Assembly (NCBI GenBank): GCA_964485395.1
Contig: CAZAJF010000003.1
Location: 137,756-201,755 of the forward strand
Length of the DNA stretch: 64,000 bases
From: JANNSO01 sp964485395
GTDB lineage: Bacteria > Spirochaetota > Spirochaetia > Treponematales > UBA12059
Direction of reading: 5' to 3'
Each line of letters begins with the position of its first letter. Position 1 is the first letter of the stretch. Shown here one piece after another: positions 1 through 8,914 of the stretch. Made by a program: the position numbers and the translations under genes. The notes beneath the pieces were generated by a model. It worked only from the letters and a program-made list of their open reading frames with translations. It made no database searches and had not been told where the DNA came from.

Positions 1-240
1 GGATTTACCAACGCGTACTTCATGCACCCGAATTCGGCGCAGGCGTTCATGGGCAGATTCGGCTTGCGCGAAGAAGGGTATTACGTGGCAGAGAGCATCC
101 TGGGCCCGTTCGAGAACAGCTTGAAGCTGCTGGACAAATCCGCGTTCGACGCATGCATCGACCTTGGCATGCGTTTTGCCGACGACCCCAACTGCAGGGC
201 GTGCGGCGAGCACTTGCTCTGGGTGGGCCGGAAGGGCTGA
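1..240 (+). CDS. C-terminal end of a possible SAM-dependent methyltransferase (partial)
   Basis: The reading frame is open from the first base and stops at 240, so only the last 79 residues are seen. The end reads GEHLLWVGRKG, a closing beta-strand style common at the C-terminus of class I methyltransferases; the cofactor-binding half lies outside the window. The gene is GC-rich, like the core genome and unlike the AT-rich stretch that starts near base 510. It ends 39 bases before the restriction-gene remnant. The family assignment is a guess from the tail alone; the open frame itself is well supported. Confidence 0.45.
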   Translation, partial: GFTNAYFMHPNSAQAFMGRFGLREEGYYVAESILGPFENSLKLLDKSAFDACIDLGMRFADDPNCRACGEHLLWVGRKG

Positions 241-279
241 TTTTGTGGCGTAATTTCCTGGACTGTGCTAGGATAAACC

Positions 280-1090
280 ATGGACAAAAAATCGCTATCC
301 GAACGGGACATCTGCACTAAATATATAACGCCGGCGCTTGAAAAGGCGGGCTGGGACCTTGCGCTGCAGGTGCGGGAGGAATACCCGCTTACCGCCGGCC
401 GCATCATCGTACGCGGAAAGCTGCACACCCGAGGGAAGAATAAGCGGGCGGATTACGTACTGTTTCTCGAACACCCCTACCCGGAAGAGTGGGGGTGGGT
501 GAGATTGGGGGATATATGCCAATTTCTCAATGGATTTGCATCTAAAAGCGAATGGTTTAAAGACTCTGGGATTAGACTATTGAGAAATCTTGATATTTTA
601 CATGGAAAAACTCGTTGGCATGACATCGTTTTTGTTGATAATGAAATCTGTGATCCATATCAAGAATTTTTGCTTTCCGGGGGTGATGTAGTCTTTTCTT
701 CAGATCGTCCACTTCTTACAACAGGTTTAAAGTATGCAGTTCTTACAAGAGATGATTTACCTGCATTGCTACTGCAGCGTGTTGCAAAATTTTGTCTTTA
801 CTTGAATTGCCTCAAAGCAAAATATTTACAGATTTTTTTGAAGTCTGATCTTTTTATTAATAATATTGATCCAGGAAGAAGTAATGGAGTTCCGCATATT
901 TTTACAAATCAAATATCAAAACTACTTTTCCCTTCCCCCGCTTGCTGAGCAGAAGCAGATTGCGGTTAAGATAGATGCGTTGATGGCTCTGTGCGATGGG
1001 TTGGAGAAGGGAATAGACGAGGCGGAATCTAAGCGGGCTCCAATGCTTGAGACGGTGTTTGCGGGAGTAAAGAGGCTTTTATTGAATTAA
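280..1090 (+). pseudogene. Collapsed type I restriction locus: hsdR start joined to hsdS end
   Basis: Residues 1 to about 65 match the N-terminus of type I restriction subunits (SLSERDICTKYITPALEKAGW, then GRIIVRGKLHTRGKNKRADY). At about base 475-485 the frame passes directly into the start of an HsdS target-recognition domain (EEWGWVRLGDICQFLNGFASK). The nuclease, helicase, HsdM and first HsdS half are all missing, so one large deletion has fused the two ends. Around 930-945, next to a run of five C, the frame shifts: the first frame ends at 948, while the conserved HsdS sequence (LPPLAEQKQI, then LMALCDGLEKGIDEAE) continues in another frame to 1090. Composition changes from GC-rich to AT-rich close to the fusion point. 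No restriction activity is expected; whether the remnant is translated is unknown. Confidence 0.85.
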
Positions 1091-1154
1091 AATTTTTGAG
1101 CAGAATAAATAATGTTAGAACGATGCCTTCGGGCTTGGAATGGGAGGTTTACTG

Positions 1155-1940
1155 ATGAATGCCATGCGTGATACCGGTATTTTAAAAAAGCAATATGAGA
1201 CCGATTCCAATTTAAAAGCCAGGATTTCACTTCACTCAAAATACAGTACGAATAAGCAAGGATTCGGGGATTGGATATTTTGCAATTATAAAGATTTCAC
1301 AGGTTCGAGCGTATTGGAACTTGGCTGCGGTTCGGGAGATATCTGGCAAGGAAGAAGAGAAGCAATCAGTAAATATAGGGAATTTGTAATATCTGATTTC
1401 TCGGAAGGAATACTGGATGCCGCAAGAAAAAATATTGGTACATTGTCAAATGTTGAATATAGAACAATAGATATAGAAATGATTCCATACAGTAATGAAA
1501 CATTCGATTATATTATTGCAAATATGATGTTGTATCATGTTCCCTCACTTGAAAAAGCATTGTCTGAAGTCTCAAGGGTTTTGAAATTCAGCGGTAAGTT
1601 TTATTGCGCTACTTTCGGTGAAAATGGATTGTCTCAATATATAACTGCCCTTTTTTCTAAATATGGTATATCCATGGTAATTGAAAGCTCGTTTACGCTT
1701 CAAAATGGTGAAAGAAAACTAAGCTCATTTTTTAGAAAAATACATAGGCTTGATTATCAAGATAGCCTGGAAATCTCGAATAGCGAAGACTTGGCGGAAT
1801 ATATCTTATCAATGTCGACAATTATGAATACTGATAATCTAGATCGAGATCAAATTATCAAAATACTGGATAATGAAAAAGATTCAAATGGAATAATTAA
1901 AATTCCAAAAGAATATGGAATGTTTATTGCGGAGAAATGA
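1155..1940 (+). CDS. Class I SAM-dependent methyltransferase
   Basis: This 261-residue protein has the Rossmann methyltransferase signature VLELGCGSGDIW (motif I, around residue 55), an acidic strand end at FVISDFSEG, and the post-motif stretch ETFDYIIANMMLYHVPSLEKAL typical of Methyltransf_11/25 enzymes. Substrate is unknown; such enzymes methylate small molecules. The ATG at 1155 is chosen over one 15 bases upstream because a GGGAGG ribosome site lies at 1142-1147. The gene is markedly AT-rich and sits exactly between two copies of an HsdS tail, which suggests it was inserted into, or captured by, the decayed restriction locus. Confidence 0.85.
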   Translation: MNAMRDTGILKKQYETDSNLKARISLHSKYSTNKQGFGDWIFCNYKDFTGSSVLELGCGSGDIWQGRREAISKYREFVISDFSEGILDAARKNIGTLSNVEYRTIDIEMIPYSNETFDYIIANMMLYHVPSLEKALSEVSRVLKFSGKFYCATFGENGLSQYITALFSKYGISMVIESSFTLQNGERKLSSFFRKIHRLDYQDSLEISNSEDLAEYILSMSTIMNTDNLDRDQIIKILDNEKDSNGIIKIPKEYGMFIAEK

Positions 1941-1944
1941 TTAG

Positions 1945-1961
1945 ATTTTGACTCTGACCCT
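1945..1961. repeat. REP-like motif (GACTCTGACCC)
   Basis: The complement reads AGGGTCAGAGTCAAAAT, close to the GGGTCAGA-type words that in many bacteria accompany REP elements and Y1 (RAYT) transposases. It lies five bases after the methyltransferase stop and twelve before a stranded HsdS tail. Related words occur at 8906 and 17454. No transposase of that family is visible in the window. Confidence 0.4.
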
Positions 1962-1973
1962 ATCGTTTTATTT

Positions 1974-2078
1974 TCTTTGTGCGATGGATTAGAGATGGGG
2001 ATAGACGAGGCGGAGGCTGAGCGGGGGGTAGTGCTTGAAGCAATGCTGATGGCGTTGTATTGGTTTATATCAAATTGA
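1974..2078 (+). pseudogene. Second copy of the HsdS C-terminal tail
   Basis: Read from 1974 the sequence gives SLCDGLEMGIDEAEAERGVVLEAML and stops at 2078. This parallels the end of the first hsdS remnant at 976-1090 (ALCDGLEKGIDEAESKRAPMLETVF). The two tails share most codons but are clearly diverged, so this is an older duplication or the end of a second hsdS allele. There is no start codon, ribosome site or upstream domain. Both tails are followed within about 30 bases by the word TAATGTTAG (1108-1116 and 2098-2106). Confidence 0.75.
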
Positions 2079-2097
2079 AACTTGGGAGTAGTATGAG

Positions 2098-2128
2098 TAA
2101 TGTTAGGTTGACCCTGCGCGCGTAGAAT
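2098..2128 (+). other. Shared leader motif, possible recombination boundary (copy 1)
   Basis: The word ATGTTAGGTTGACCCTGC is nearly repeated as ATGTCAGGTTGACCCTGC at 5972-5989, in front of the cation ATPase gene. Here it contains GTTAGGT, a match to the GTTRRRY core of integron recombination sites, and lies upstream of the ankyrin gene whose far side carries an attC-like palindrome. The pair could be cassette boundaries or a small repeat; no matching opposite core is seen upstream. Confidence 0.35.
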
Positions 2129-2206
2129 ATTGCAATAGGTATTATCTAATTTTACAATGTAGGACTAAACGTAGTTTGTAATTTTATCGCTAGTCGGAGG
2201 GATCAA

Positions 2207-2725
2207 ATGAAGAGCTCGGTAATGTTTTTTTCGCTCATTTTACTCTTGGCAACAAATTCTTTCGGTCAATCATTAATCAGCTTGGCGGAAGTAAATGATT
2301 TTAATGCAATGCAAGCGGCAATAAATTCAGGTCAAAAAGATATACCCGATGAATTGGGACGTAACGCATTGATGGTTGCTTGTTATAACAATAATTTTAA
2401 GATTGTTGAACTGCTCATTAAATCTGGCTCGGATGTATGTGCTTATACAATAAATTCATTGCAATTTCCGCTTCTGATCGCTTCAAGATCGCATAAAAAT
2501 ACGGATATTTTGCTTCTATTATTAAATACAAATGCAAAATACCAAATCAACACTGTAGGCCATGATGGATTCACTCCGATTGTGGCTTCCTCAAAAAACA
2601 ATAATTTAGAAGCATGCAAATTGCTTTTAAAATATGGCGCGAGAAAAAATATCAAGACTGGCGAAGGATATTTCGCATGGGAATATTCGGAAATACCTGA
2701 GATACAAGAACTCTTAAAGCAATAA
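2207..2725 (+). CDS. Exported ankyrin-repeat protein
   Basis: The 172-residue product starts with a hydrophobic signal segment (residues 5-20, VMFFSLILLLATNSFGQS), consistent with signal peptidase I export to the periplasm. Residues about 24-165 form roughly four ankyrin repeats, with units such as LGRNALMVACYNNNFKIVELLIKSG and HDGFTPIVASSKNNNLEACKLLLKYGA. Ankyrin repeats bind other proteins; the partner is unknown. A TCGGAGGGATCAA ribosome site precedes the ATG. The gene is AT-rich and followed three bases later by an attC-like palindrome, so gene and site together resemble a mobile gene cassette. Confidence 0.85.
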   Translation: MKSSVMFFSLILLLATNSFGQSLISLAEVNDFNAMQAAINSGQKDIPDELGRNALMVACYNNNFKIVELLIKSGSDVCAYTINSLQFPLLIASRSHKNTDILLLLLNTNAKYQINTVGHDGFTPIVASSKNNNLEACKLLLKYGARKNIKTGEGYFAWEYSEIPEIQELLKQ

Positions 2726-2727
2726 AA

Positions 2728-2840
2728 TCCTAACAACCGTTTTGACTTGATTCGAGTATCGTCACGGTTTGTGCTATCGCTCCGCTCGATTTTGCACAAA
2801 GCGCGCCAACGTACGGCTCGCAAGTCAAGCGAATGTTGTA
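2728..2840 (+). other. attC-like integron recombination site (candidate)
   Basis: An imperfect palindrome of about 110 bases begins just after the ankyrin stop codon. Outer arms ACAAC (2733-2737) and GTTGT (2835-2839) pair; after a short spacer TTGACTTG (2742-2749) pairs perfectly with CAAGTCAA (2821-2828); the inner part holds TTTGTGC (2768-2774) pairing with GCACAAA (2794-2800). Two short outer boxes separated by a spacer, a stem-loop in the middle and a position directly behind a gene are the layout of attC sites. The core words TCCTAAC and GTTGTAT fit RYYYAAC and GTTRRRY only partly. No integrase gene is present in the window. Confidence 0.5.
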
Positions 2841-2893
2841 TGGAGCCTGCGAGCGCGATATAATCGAAAAGTCCTGATAGAAAAGGAGATTGA

Positions 2894-4411
2894 ATGCGTA
2901 ACTACAGTATTGCAATTATGTTGTCAATTGGTTTATTTAGTTCATCTTGTTCAGTTGGGATAGAACCAGCTGTTCAAAATTCAAATGGAATCTACTATAT
3001 TGATTCATCCACCGGTAACGACAGCGCCAGCGGGACGAGCCCAAGCACCGCTTGGCAAAGCCTTGATCACATAAGTAGCTCGGGAATCAAGGCAGGTGAC
3101 GCAATACTGTTAAAACGCGGATGTACATTCAGAGGGCAAATAGTGCCGATTTCGGGATATCGCGATCAGCCTACTCACTATGGTGCGTATGGCAGCGGAG
3201 CTAAACCCCTATTACTTGGGTCGATCAATAAATCAAAAGCGAGCGACTGGATTTTGGATGACGGTAACTTATATTACTGTGCCCAGACCTCTCCATATGA
3301 CATTGGAAACCTGATTTTTAACCATGAAACCTCCGTAGGAGTAAAAAAATGGTCTCTTAATGAGCTTACAGCTCAAGGGGATTACTATTACGATTCCGTC
3401 AACCAGCGTTTGTATCTCTTTTCGACTGGAAACCCCGCTTTGATATATCAAGATATCGAATGTGCCCTGGATCGTTATATTATCAATGAATCAAACCGTT
3501 CCTGCCTGCTGTTCGACAATCTTGATCTGCGCTATGGTGCGGCTAACGGTATTGGCGGAGGCAACACAAGCTGCATAACGATCAGTAACTGCGATTTCAG
3601 CTATATAGGAGGCGCGTTTCTTTACAAGGCCGCTGACGGTTCAATGATCCGTTACGGTAATGCCGTGGAATTTCAGCGGAACGCCCACGATAACATCGTG
3701 GAAAACTGCCGGTTTGACCAGATATTCGACACCGCGGTCACGAACCAGAGTAATGCCGATGTGGTAGCTCAATATAACATTATCTACAGGAATAATATCA
3801 TCAAGAATTTCGGGATGGCCGCTGTGGAAATTTGGGTGCGAGTATCCGGCTCGACGGTGCGCGACATAACATTTGAACACAACAGCTGCTACAACGCCGG
3901 GGGAGGATGGTCCGCCACCCAAAATCGCCAATCATCTTTCGGTACTGGTCACCAGGTGGTTTCTTTTGGTTCCGCCGGCATTCCCGAGCGTATCAACATA
4001 CGCAACAATATTTTCCATACAGCGATCAATCCCGATCCCGATGTTGCTTCCGCCATCTTGATACAGCCCATGCCAGGCCAAAGCAATGCCCAGGCCAATT
4101 TCACTTTTGACTACAATTGCTATTTTGGCAATGGAACGAAACTGGGAATATTCTGGTCTACCGAAGGTGGAACTCCAATTGCATACCTTACCGACGATAC
4201 TTCGACTTACCGGAATAGTACCGGCCAGGACAGTCACTCGCTTTTTGTTGATCCATTATGGGAAAATATCGGTGAGGGTAATTTTCTATTAAAAACAACA
4301 TCACCGTGCAGAAATACCGGACTCAATGGTTCAAGTAATACTGATCTTGCAGGCAACCACCGCCCTATGGGCAGTATCGCCGATATAGGCGCTTATGAAT
4401 TTGTCGAATGA
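2894..4411 (+). CDS. Lipoprotein with right-handed parallel beta-helix
   Basis: The 505-residue product has a signal peptide ending in a lipobox (LFSSSC, Cys at residue 19), so it is probably anchored to a membrane from outside the cytoplasm. Residues 34-60 (YYIDSSTGNDSASGTSP, then AWQSLDHI) match the opening of DUF1565-type pectate-lyase folds. Residues about 190-420 show repeated N-rich turns such as NAHDNIVENCRFD and NIIYRNNIIKNFG, typical of beta-helix coils. Likely role is polysaccharide binding or cleavage; no catalytic residues can be assigned. A GGAGATTGA ribosome site precedes the ATG. It follows the attC-like site, so it may itself be a captured gene. Confidence 0.8.
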   Translation: MRNYSIAIMLSIGLFSSSCSVGIEPAVQNSNGIYYIDSSTGNDSASGTSPSTAWQSLDHISSSGIKAGDAILLKRGCTFRGQIVPISGYRDQPTHYGAYGSGAKPLLLGSINKSKASDWILDDGNLYYCAQTSPYDIGNLIFNHETSVGVKKWSLNELTAQGDYYYDSVNQRLYLFSTGNPALIYQDIECALDRYIINESNRSCLLFDNLDLRYGAANGIGGGNTSCITISNCDFSYIGGAFLYKAADGSMIRYGNAVEFQRNAHDNIVENCRFDQIFDTAVTNQSNADVVAQYNIIYRNNIIKNFGMAAVEIWVRVSGSTVRDITFEHNSCYNAGGGWSATQNRQSSFGTGHQVVSFGSAGIPERINIRNNIFHTAINPDPDVASAILIQPMPGQSNAQANFTFDYNCYFGNGTKLGIFWSTEGGTPIAYLTDDTSTYRNSTGQDSHSLFVDPLWENIGEGNFLLKTTSPCRNTGLNGSSNTDLAGNHRPMGSIADIGAYEFVE

Positions 4412-4685
4412 GTTCTTTAATTCATCAACGAATTCAACCTGACTCGGCCATGACACGGTTCTTGATGGTCGTCACCGCACTTCTCGTCGACTGCTCGCAA
4501 ACCACTCCGGATAATGTCGCAATTATCGTCACTTCGCGTCCCTGTATTTTTGAAAAAGCAATGGTGCATGGATCTAAGACCGGAGAGTGAAATAAATCGA
4601 ATGCTGTCTTGTATTATCCTCCAATTTGCATACTATTTAAAAGAGCCTGCTTAAGTAGTAAAGTCTGCCGTCCAAGGAGTATCTT
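4412..4685. other. Intergenic stretch without a recognisable gene
   Basis: A 60-codon frame (4408-4590) overlaps the previous stop but resembles nothing known, lacks a ribosome site and is not called. No strong hairpin with a T-run was seen. The last 25 bases hold the AAGGAG ribosome site of the next gene. Confidence 0.5.
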
Positions 4686-5426
4686 TTGAAGAGAATTTTG
4701 TTGCTTTTTGCATTTGTGGTTACTGGATTGGCGTTCGTCAATGGCCAAGGCACGTTTATCGTCGGAATCACCGAAAGCTATATGCCATGGGAGCAGAGCG
4801 TAGGCGGTGTAGCTTCGGGAATCAATATTGACATCGTCAACGCAATCGCAAAAAAACTCAATTTGACCGTAGAATACCAAGTCTATCCTTTCAAACGAAA
4901 TCTGGCCATGCTTGAAGCGGGGGAACTGGACATGGTGTGCGGTTTGTCATATCGTGAAGACCGTGCTGTCTATGCCAGCTATCTTACGCCGGCATATATC
5001 CCCACAATCAAGAGTTTTATTATGAAAAAAGGCTCGACCCAAGCCGTCTATGTGTATGAGGATCTGTATAAACTGGAAATCGGTTTAAGGACGGCTGCAA
5101 AACAATTTGAAAAATTCGATTCCGACGCGAAATTGAAGAAGTCGGAAGTCCCCACTTCAAACCAGTTGTTCCAGATGCTTTTATTGGGGCGTATCGACGT
5201 TATCGCAGGAAGTTATATTAACTTGTTATATGATGCCAAGACATTGGGTTATGCCGATGAAATAGTACTTGCGAAATATAATTTCGATCAAGGTATGGAC
5301 GGACAGCTGGTGCTTTCCAAAAAGTCGAAATTCCTATCGCGGAAAACAGAGATAGAAACGATTCTTGGTGAAATGTTAAGAAGCGGCCAGATTACCAAGA
5401 TGATAAACTCTTATATTAAAAATTGA
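4686..5426 (+). CDS. Periplasmic solute-binding protein (SBP_bac_3 type)
   Basis: The 246-residue product begins at a TTG preceded by AAGGAG at 4675-4680; the first 20 residues form a signal peptide ending LAFVNG. The mature part follows the family-3 binding fold: FIVGITESYMPWE as first strand, GINIDIVNAIAKKLNL as the ligand-binding helix, and LEAGELDMVCGLSYREDRA as the hinge helix. Family members bind amino acids or similar small polar ligands and feed an ABC transporter or sensor. No permease or ATPase gene is adjacent, so it may act alone or as a partner of a sensor. Confidence 0.85.
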   Translation: MKRILLLFAFVVTGLAFVNGQGTFIVGITESYMPWEQSVGGVASGINIDIVNAIAKKLNLTVEYQVYPFKRNLAMLEAGELDMVCGLSYREDRAVYASYLTPAYIPTIKSFIMKKGSTQAVYVYEDLYKLEIGLRTAAKQFEKFDSDAKLKKSEVPTSNQLFQMLLLGRIDVIAGSYINLLYDAKTLGYADEIVLAKYNFDQGMDGQLVLSKKSKFLSRKTEIETILGEMLRSGQITKMINSYIKN

Positions 5427-5518
5427 AGAAAGACTGACTTCCAGCCTCATTATCCGTACGGACCCGGAAGCCTCGGCAGATCCTTGAACCGCGCCTGTCA
5501 GCGCCAGCTTGTTCACGA

Positions 5519-5866
5519 CTATTTGTGTGGACAAGCTGGTAGCTTCTTGATGATTGCATATCCTGATTTTCGTTCCACCGGGATTAGAATACAATGATGC
5601 CGATCACGTCCAATAACAGTATCCCCTTCCCGATGTCCAAAGCGTATTCCTTGATTTAAATGGTCTGGGCTCAATTCTTTTGATGGTAATGATGGAATCA
5701 ATGCCCATTGCTCAAGGGTAACCTGTGTTTTTCTTCGACACCGTTTCCTGCGTGCTGCGGCGCAGCTTTGAACACTACCAGGGCGGTGATGCCTGTTGGT
5801 CTTCCATGCATGGCTAGCTCACGGCTTATGGTTGATTTTAATCGTTCGATTATTTAACCGATTTTG
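5519..5866 (-). mobile_element. Decayed IS30-family transposase
   Basis: On the minus strand residues read HREGDTVIGRDRHHCILIPV then ERKSGYAIIKKL, which is the start of the IS30 DDE catalytic domain (family pattern G-WEGD-IG ... VERK). Upstream (about 5815-5866) a fragment KSTISREL matches the helix-turn-helix region. The pieces are in different frames with stops between them, the second and third catalytic acids are absent, and no clear terminal inverted repeats were found. The element is inactive. It fills most of the 600-base gap before the ATPase gene. Confidence 0.75.
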
Positions 5867-6025
5867 AAAGCGAATACTGCCTTTTCAAAAGAATCTGCAT
5901 AGTATATCGTTCTTCCGGGGAGAGTTGCTAAAAGTATAACGGTGCAATCCTTTCTTTGGCAGGATAAGAATATGTCAGGTTGACCCTGCTGGCGCAGGAA
6001 TAGTAGCTTTATCGGGAGGTTTTAT

Positions 6026-8914
6026 ATGAGTAGCGACCATCTATCTGGAACGAACCAGGCTGTTATACCTGGCGAAACCCTTACCCGGCCGGGCATCGAA
6101 TCCACCGAAGGAAAACTCTGGTATACAATGTCGCTTGAGACGGTGTTCTCCGAATTGAGTGTATCGCACAATGGTCTGACCAGTGCCGAAGCGGATTTTC
6201 GCAGATTAAAGTACGGCACGAACGAGCTCCAGGAAAAGGGCAGACGTACCGTTTGGCACATACTATGGGAGCAGGTCAGTTCTGTGATGATCGTGATTCT
6301 GCTGATCGCCGGTGTCTTGGCTTTGCTGTTCAAAGGCGGCGGCGGGCTGCCCATCGATGCCATCGCGATTTTTTCGATTGTGGTGCTGTTCGTCGTATTA
6401 GGCGTGGTTCAAGAGTACCGCGCGCAGAAAGCCATCGCAGCCCTTAAGCAGATGTCTTCGCCTACGGTGAGGGTGGTGCGCGACGGGCAGATTCGGGAAA
6501 TGAACGCGCGCGACCTCGTGCCTGGCGACCTCGTAAAGTTCGAGACGGGAAGCGTGGTCCCCGCAGACTGCCGAATCGTCGAAAGCGTCAATCTGCGCAT
6601 CCAGGAGGCGACCCTCACGGGTGAATCTGAACCGGTCGAGAAGTTCGCGGACCAACTCGAGCATGGGGATCTTCCGCTCGGTGACCGAAAGAATATGGCT
6701 TACATGGGCACCTTTGTCAGCTACGGGTGTGGCGGAGCAATGGTAGTCGAAACCGGTATGCACACTGAGCTGGGTAAAATAGCCTCCCTGATCCAAAATG
6801 TCAAAAATGAGGAGACCCCTCTCCAGAAGAAGCTGGACAGGCTTGGGAAGACTCTGGCGCTCATAGCGTTGTTCGTCGCCGTAGTCGTCGCGCTCACCGG
6901 CGTCTTCATAGAAGGCAAAACCTGGGCGGAGGTGTTGATCATCGCCATCGCCATCGCAGTCGCGATCGTTCCTGAGGGACTTCCGGCAGTGCAGACTTTT
7001 GCGCTGGCAATCGGCGCGCAGAGGATGGTAAAACGAAAAGCCCTCATCCGAAAACTTCCGGCAGTCGAGACACTAGGGTCGGTCACGGTCATCTGCAGCG
7101 ACAAGACCGGCACTCTCACTCAGAACAAGATGACCGTGACGGAACTGGAAACGTTCGATCATCGGGTTGTACTGGACACGCAGGCGAAGAGCTACGATTT
7201 TGAACCGGGACAGACTGCGCTTGGGGCATTGGTGTTGGGAAGCCTGCTGTGTTGCGACGCAGTTCTCAACCCGGAGGCCGAAACCGGTATTGGCGATCCT
7301 ACCGAGATAGCGCTTTTAGTGGCGGCGCAGCGCTATAGATTCAATAAGACAGATTACGAAACGGCGTTGCCGCGCATAGCCGAGATTCCGTTCGACTCCG
7401 GTCGCAAGCTCATGACGACCGTGCACCAATTGCCTAAGGATGGCTTGATGCCGTCCAATTTATCAAGCTTGACGGAAGGACTGGGCGGGGCTCCGTTTAT
7501 TGCCTTCACCAAAGGCGCGGCCGACAACATGCTCGCCATTTGCGACCGAGTGTTCAGCGGAGGGCAGGTGCGGCCATTAACAGACGACGACCGGGAGAAA
7601 ATCCATGCCGCCAATAGCACGATGGCCTCGAACGGTGTTCGCGTTCTGGGTGTCGGCTATCATGGACTTGCGGAAAGCCCACATGACCAAGACCCCGGCA
7701 AATATGAGCGTGAACTCGTCTTCCTGGGACTTATAGGAATGATCGATCCGGCCCGGCCCGAGGCGAAGCTGGCGGTGGCAAAGTGCAAGACGGCCGGAAT
7801 CCGTACGATCATGATCACCGGTGACCACCCGGATACGGCCCGCCACATCGCGGCGGACTTGGGGATTACCAAACCCGATGGGCGGGTGATCACCGGTGTC
7901 CAGTTGGAAAAAATGAGCGACGTGGAACTCAAGGAATCGCTTAGGGATGCCGACCTGAATTGTTTCGCGCGCGTTTCGCCGGAGCATAAGCTGCGCATCG
8001 TAAGCGCACTGCAGGAACTGGGCAACATCGTCGCCATGACCGGTGACGGGGTAAACGATGCGCCGGCTCTTAAACGCGCCGACATCGGCGTGGCAATGGG
8101 CATCACCGGAACCGACGTTTCCAAGGAAGCGGCGGATATGGTGCTGCTGGACGACAACTTCGCGACCATCGTCGCTGCCGTTGAAGAGGGGCGCGTAGTA
8201 TACGACAACCTGCGGCGTTTCGTAATGTTCTCGATTTCCGGGAATATCGCGAAGGTGATCATTGTAGCGGTATCTCCGCTGATCGGCCTCGCCGCCATGC
8301 TCAAGCCGATTCAGATACTTTTTTCAAACTTGCTCACCGACGGCTTGCTTGGATTGGGTATGGGCATGGAGGCTGCGGAAAAGAATATCATGCAGCGTCC
8401 ACCGTATTCGCCGAAGGAGAGCCTATTATCCCGTGGCGTAGGCCGGCACATCGTACTTATCGGGCCTATCATCGGGTTCCTTCTTTTATCGTTGGGTTAT
8501 GTACAATGGAAACTGCTCGACCTCCCGAATCTGCTGCGGATCAATGACGGAGCCTACCGCGATTCGCTGTTCACCGACCCCAGGGTGCTTATGTGGGGAA
8601 CCCTCATGTTTACCGCCCTCGGCCTGATGCAGGTGGGCCGCGCCTTCAGTTCACGATCGTTCTTCGAGCCGTTTTGGAAGCAGCCGTTCCGTACGAACAA
8701 AGTACTGTTGGCAATGATCGTTACGGTCATAGCGGCGCTGATGTCGGTACTCTACACGCCCGGCATCCAAACCTTCTTCCATGTCATCGGCCTGAGCGGC
8801 GCGAACCTCGGATTGTGCATCGCTTTTGCCATAATCGTGCTCGCGATAATGGAGGCGGTAAAGGCTTATGAGCGACACATCGCGGCGGCAGCAAAGAATG
8901 GGCTCGGGGTCTGA
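6026..8914 (+). CDS. P2-type cation-transporting ATPase (Ca2+-ATPase-like)
   Basis: This 962-residue inner-membrane pump couples ATP hydrolysis to cation export. All P-type marks are present: TGES in the actuator domain (about residue 197), PEGLPAV in membrane helix 4 (about 316), the phosphorylated aspartate in DKTGTLT (Asp359), KGAAD in the nucleotide domain and TGDGVNDAPALK (about 672). There is no N-terminal metal-binding domain, and PEGLP plus a six-helix C-terminal cation ATPase domain place it with SERCA/PMCA/Na-K type enzymes; Ca2+ is the most likely ion, but the sequence does not settle it. GGGAGG precedes the ATG. Its stop codon lies inside the GGGGTCTGACCCC palindrome, so the last residues may have been altered by that element. 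Confidence 0.93.
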   Translation: MSSDHLSGTNQAVIPGETLTRPGIESTEGKLWYTMSLETVFSELSVSHNGLTSAEADFRRLKYGTNELQEKGRRTVWHILWEQVSSVMIVILLIAGVLALLFKGGGGLPIDAIAIFSIVVLFVVLGVVQEYRAQKAIAALKQMSSPTVRVVRDGQIREMNARDLVPGDLVKFETGSVVPADCRIVESVNLRIQEATLTGESEPVEKFADQLEHGDLPLGDRKNMAYMGTFVSYGCGGAMVVETGMHTELGKIASLIQNVKNEETPLQKKLDRLGKTLALIALFVAVVVALTGVFIEGKTWAEVLIIAIAIAVAIVPEGLPAVQTFALAIGAQRMVKRKALIRKLPAVETLGSVTVICSDKTGTLTQNKMTVTELETFDHRVVLDTQAKSYDFEPGQTALGALVLGSLLCCDAVLNPEAETGIGDPTEIALLVAAQRYRFNKTDYETALPRIAEIPFDSGRKLMTTVHQLPKDGLMPSNLSSLTEGLGGAPFIAFTKGAADNMLAICDRVFSGGQVRPLTDDDREKIHAANSTMASNGVRVLGVGYHGLAESPHDQDPGKYERELVFLGLIGMIDPARPEAKLAVAKCKTAGIRTIMITGDHPDTARHIAADLGITKPDGRVITGVQLEKMSDVELKESLRDADLNCFARVSPEHKLRIVSALQELGNIVAMTGDGVNDAPALKRADIGVAMGITGTDVSKEAADMVLLDDNFATIVAAVEEGRVVYDNLRRFVMFSISGNIAKVIIVAVSPLIGLAAMLKPIQILFSNLLTDGLLGLGMGMEAAEKNIMQRPPYSPKESLLSRGVGRHIVLIGPIIGFLLLSLGYVQWKLLDLPNLLRINDGAYRDSLFTDPRVLMWGTLMFTALGLMQVGRAFSSRSFFEPFWKQPFRTNKVLLAMIVTVIAALMSVLYTPGIQTFFHVIGLSGANLGLCIAFAIIVLAIMEAVKAYERHIAAAAKNGLGV

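Noticed and set aside
4408..4590. Sixty-codon frame after the beta-helix gene
   Set aside because: No similarity or ribosome site; overlaps the preceding stop.
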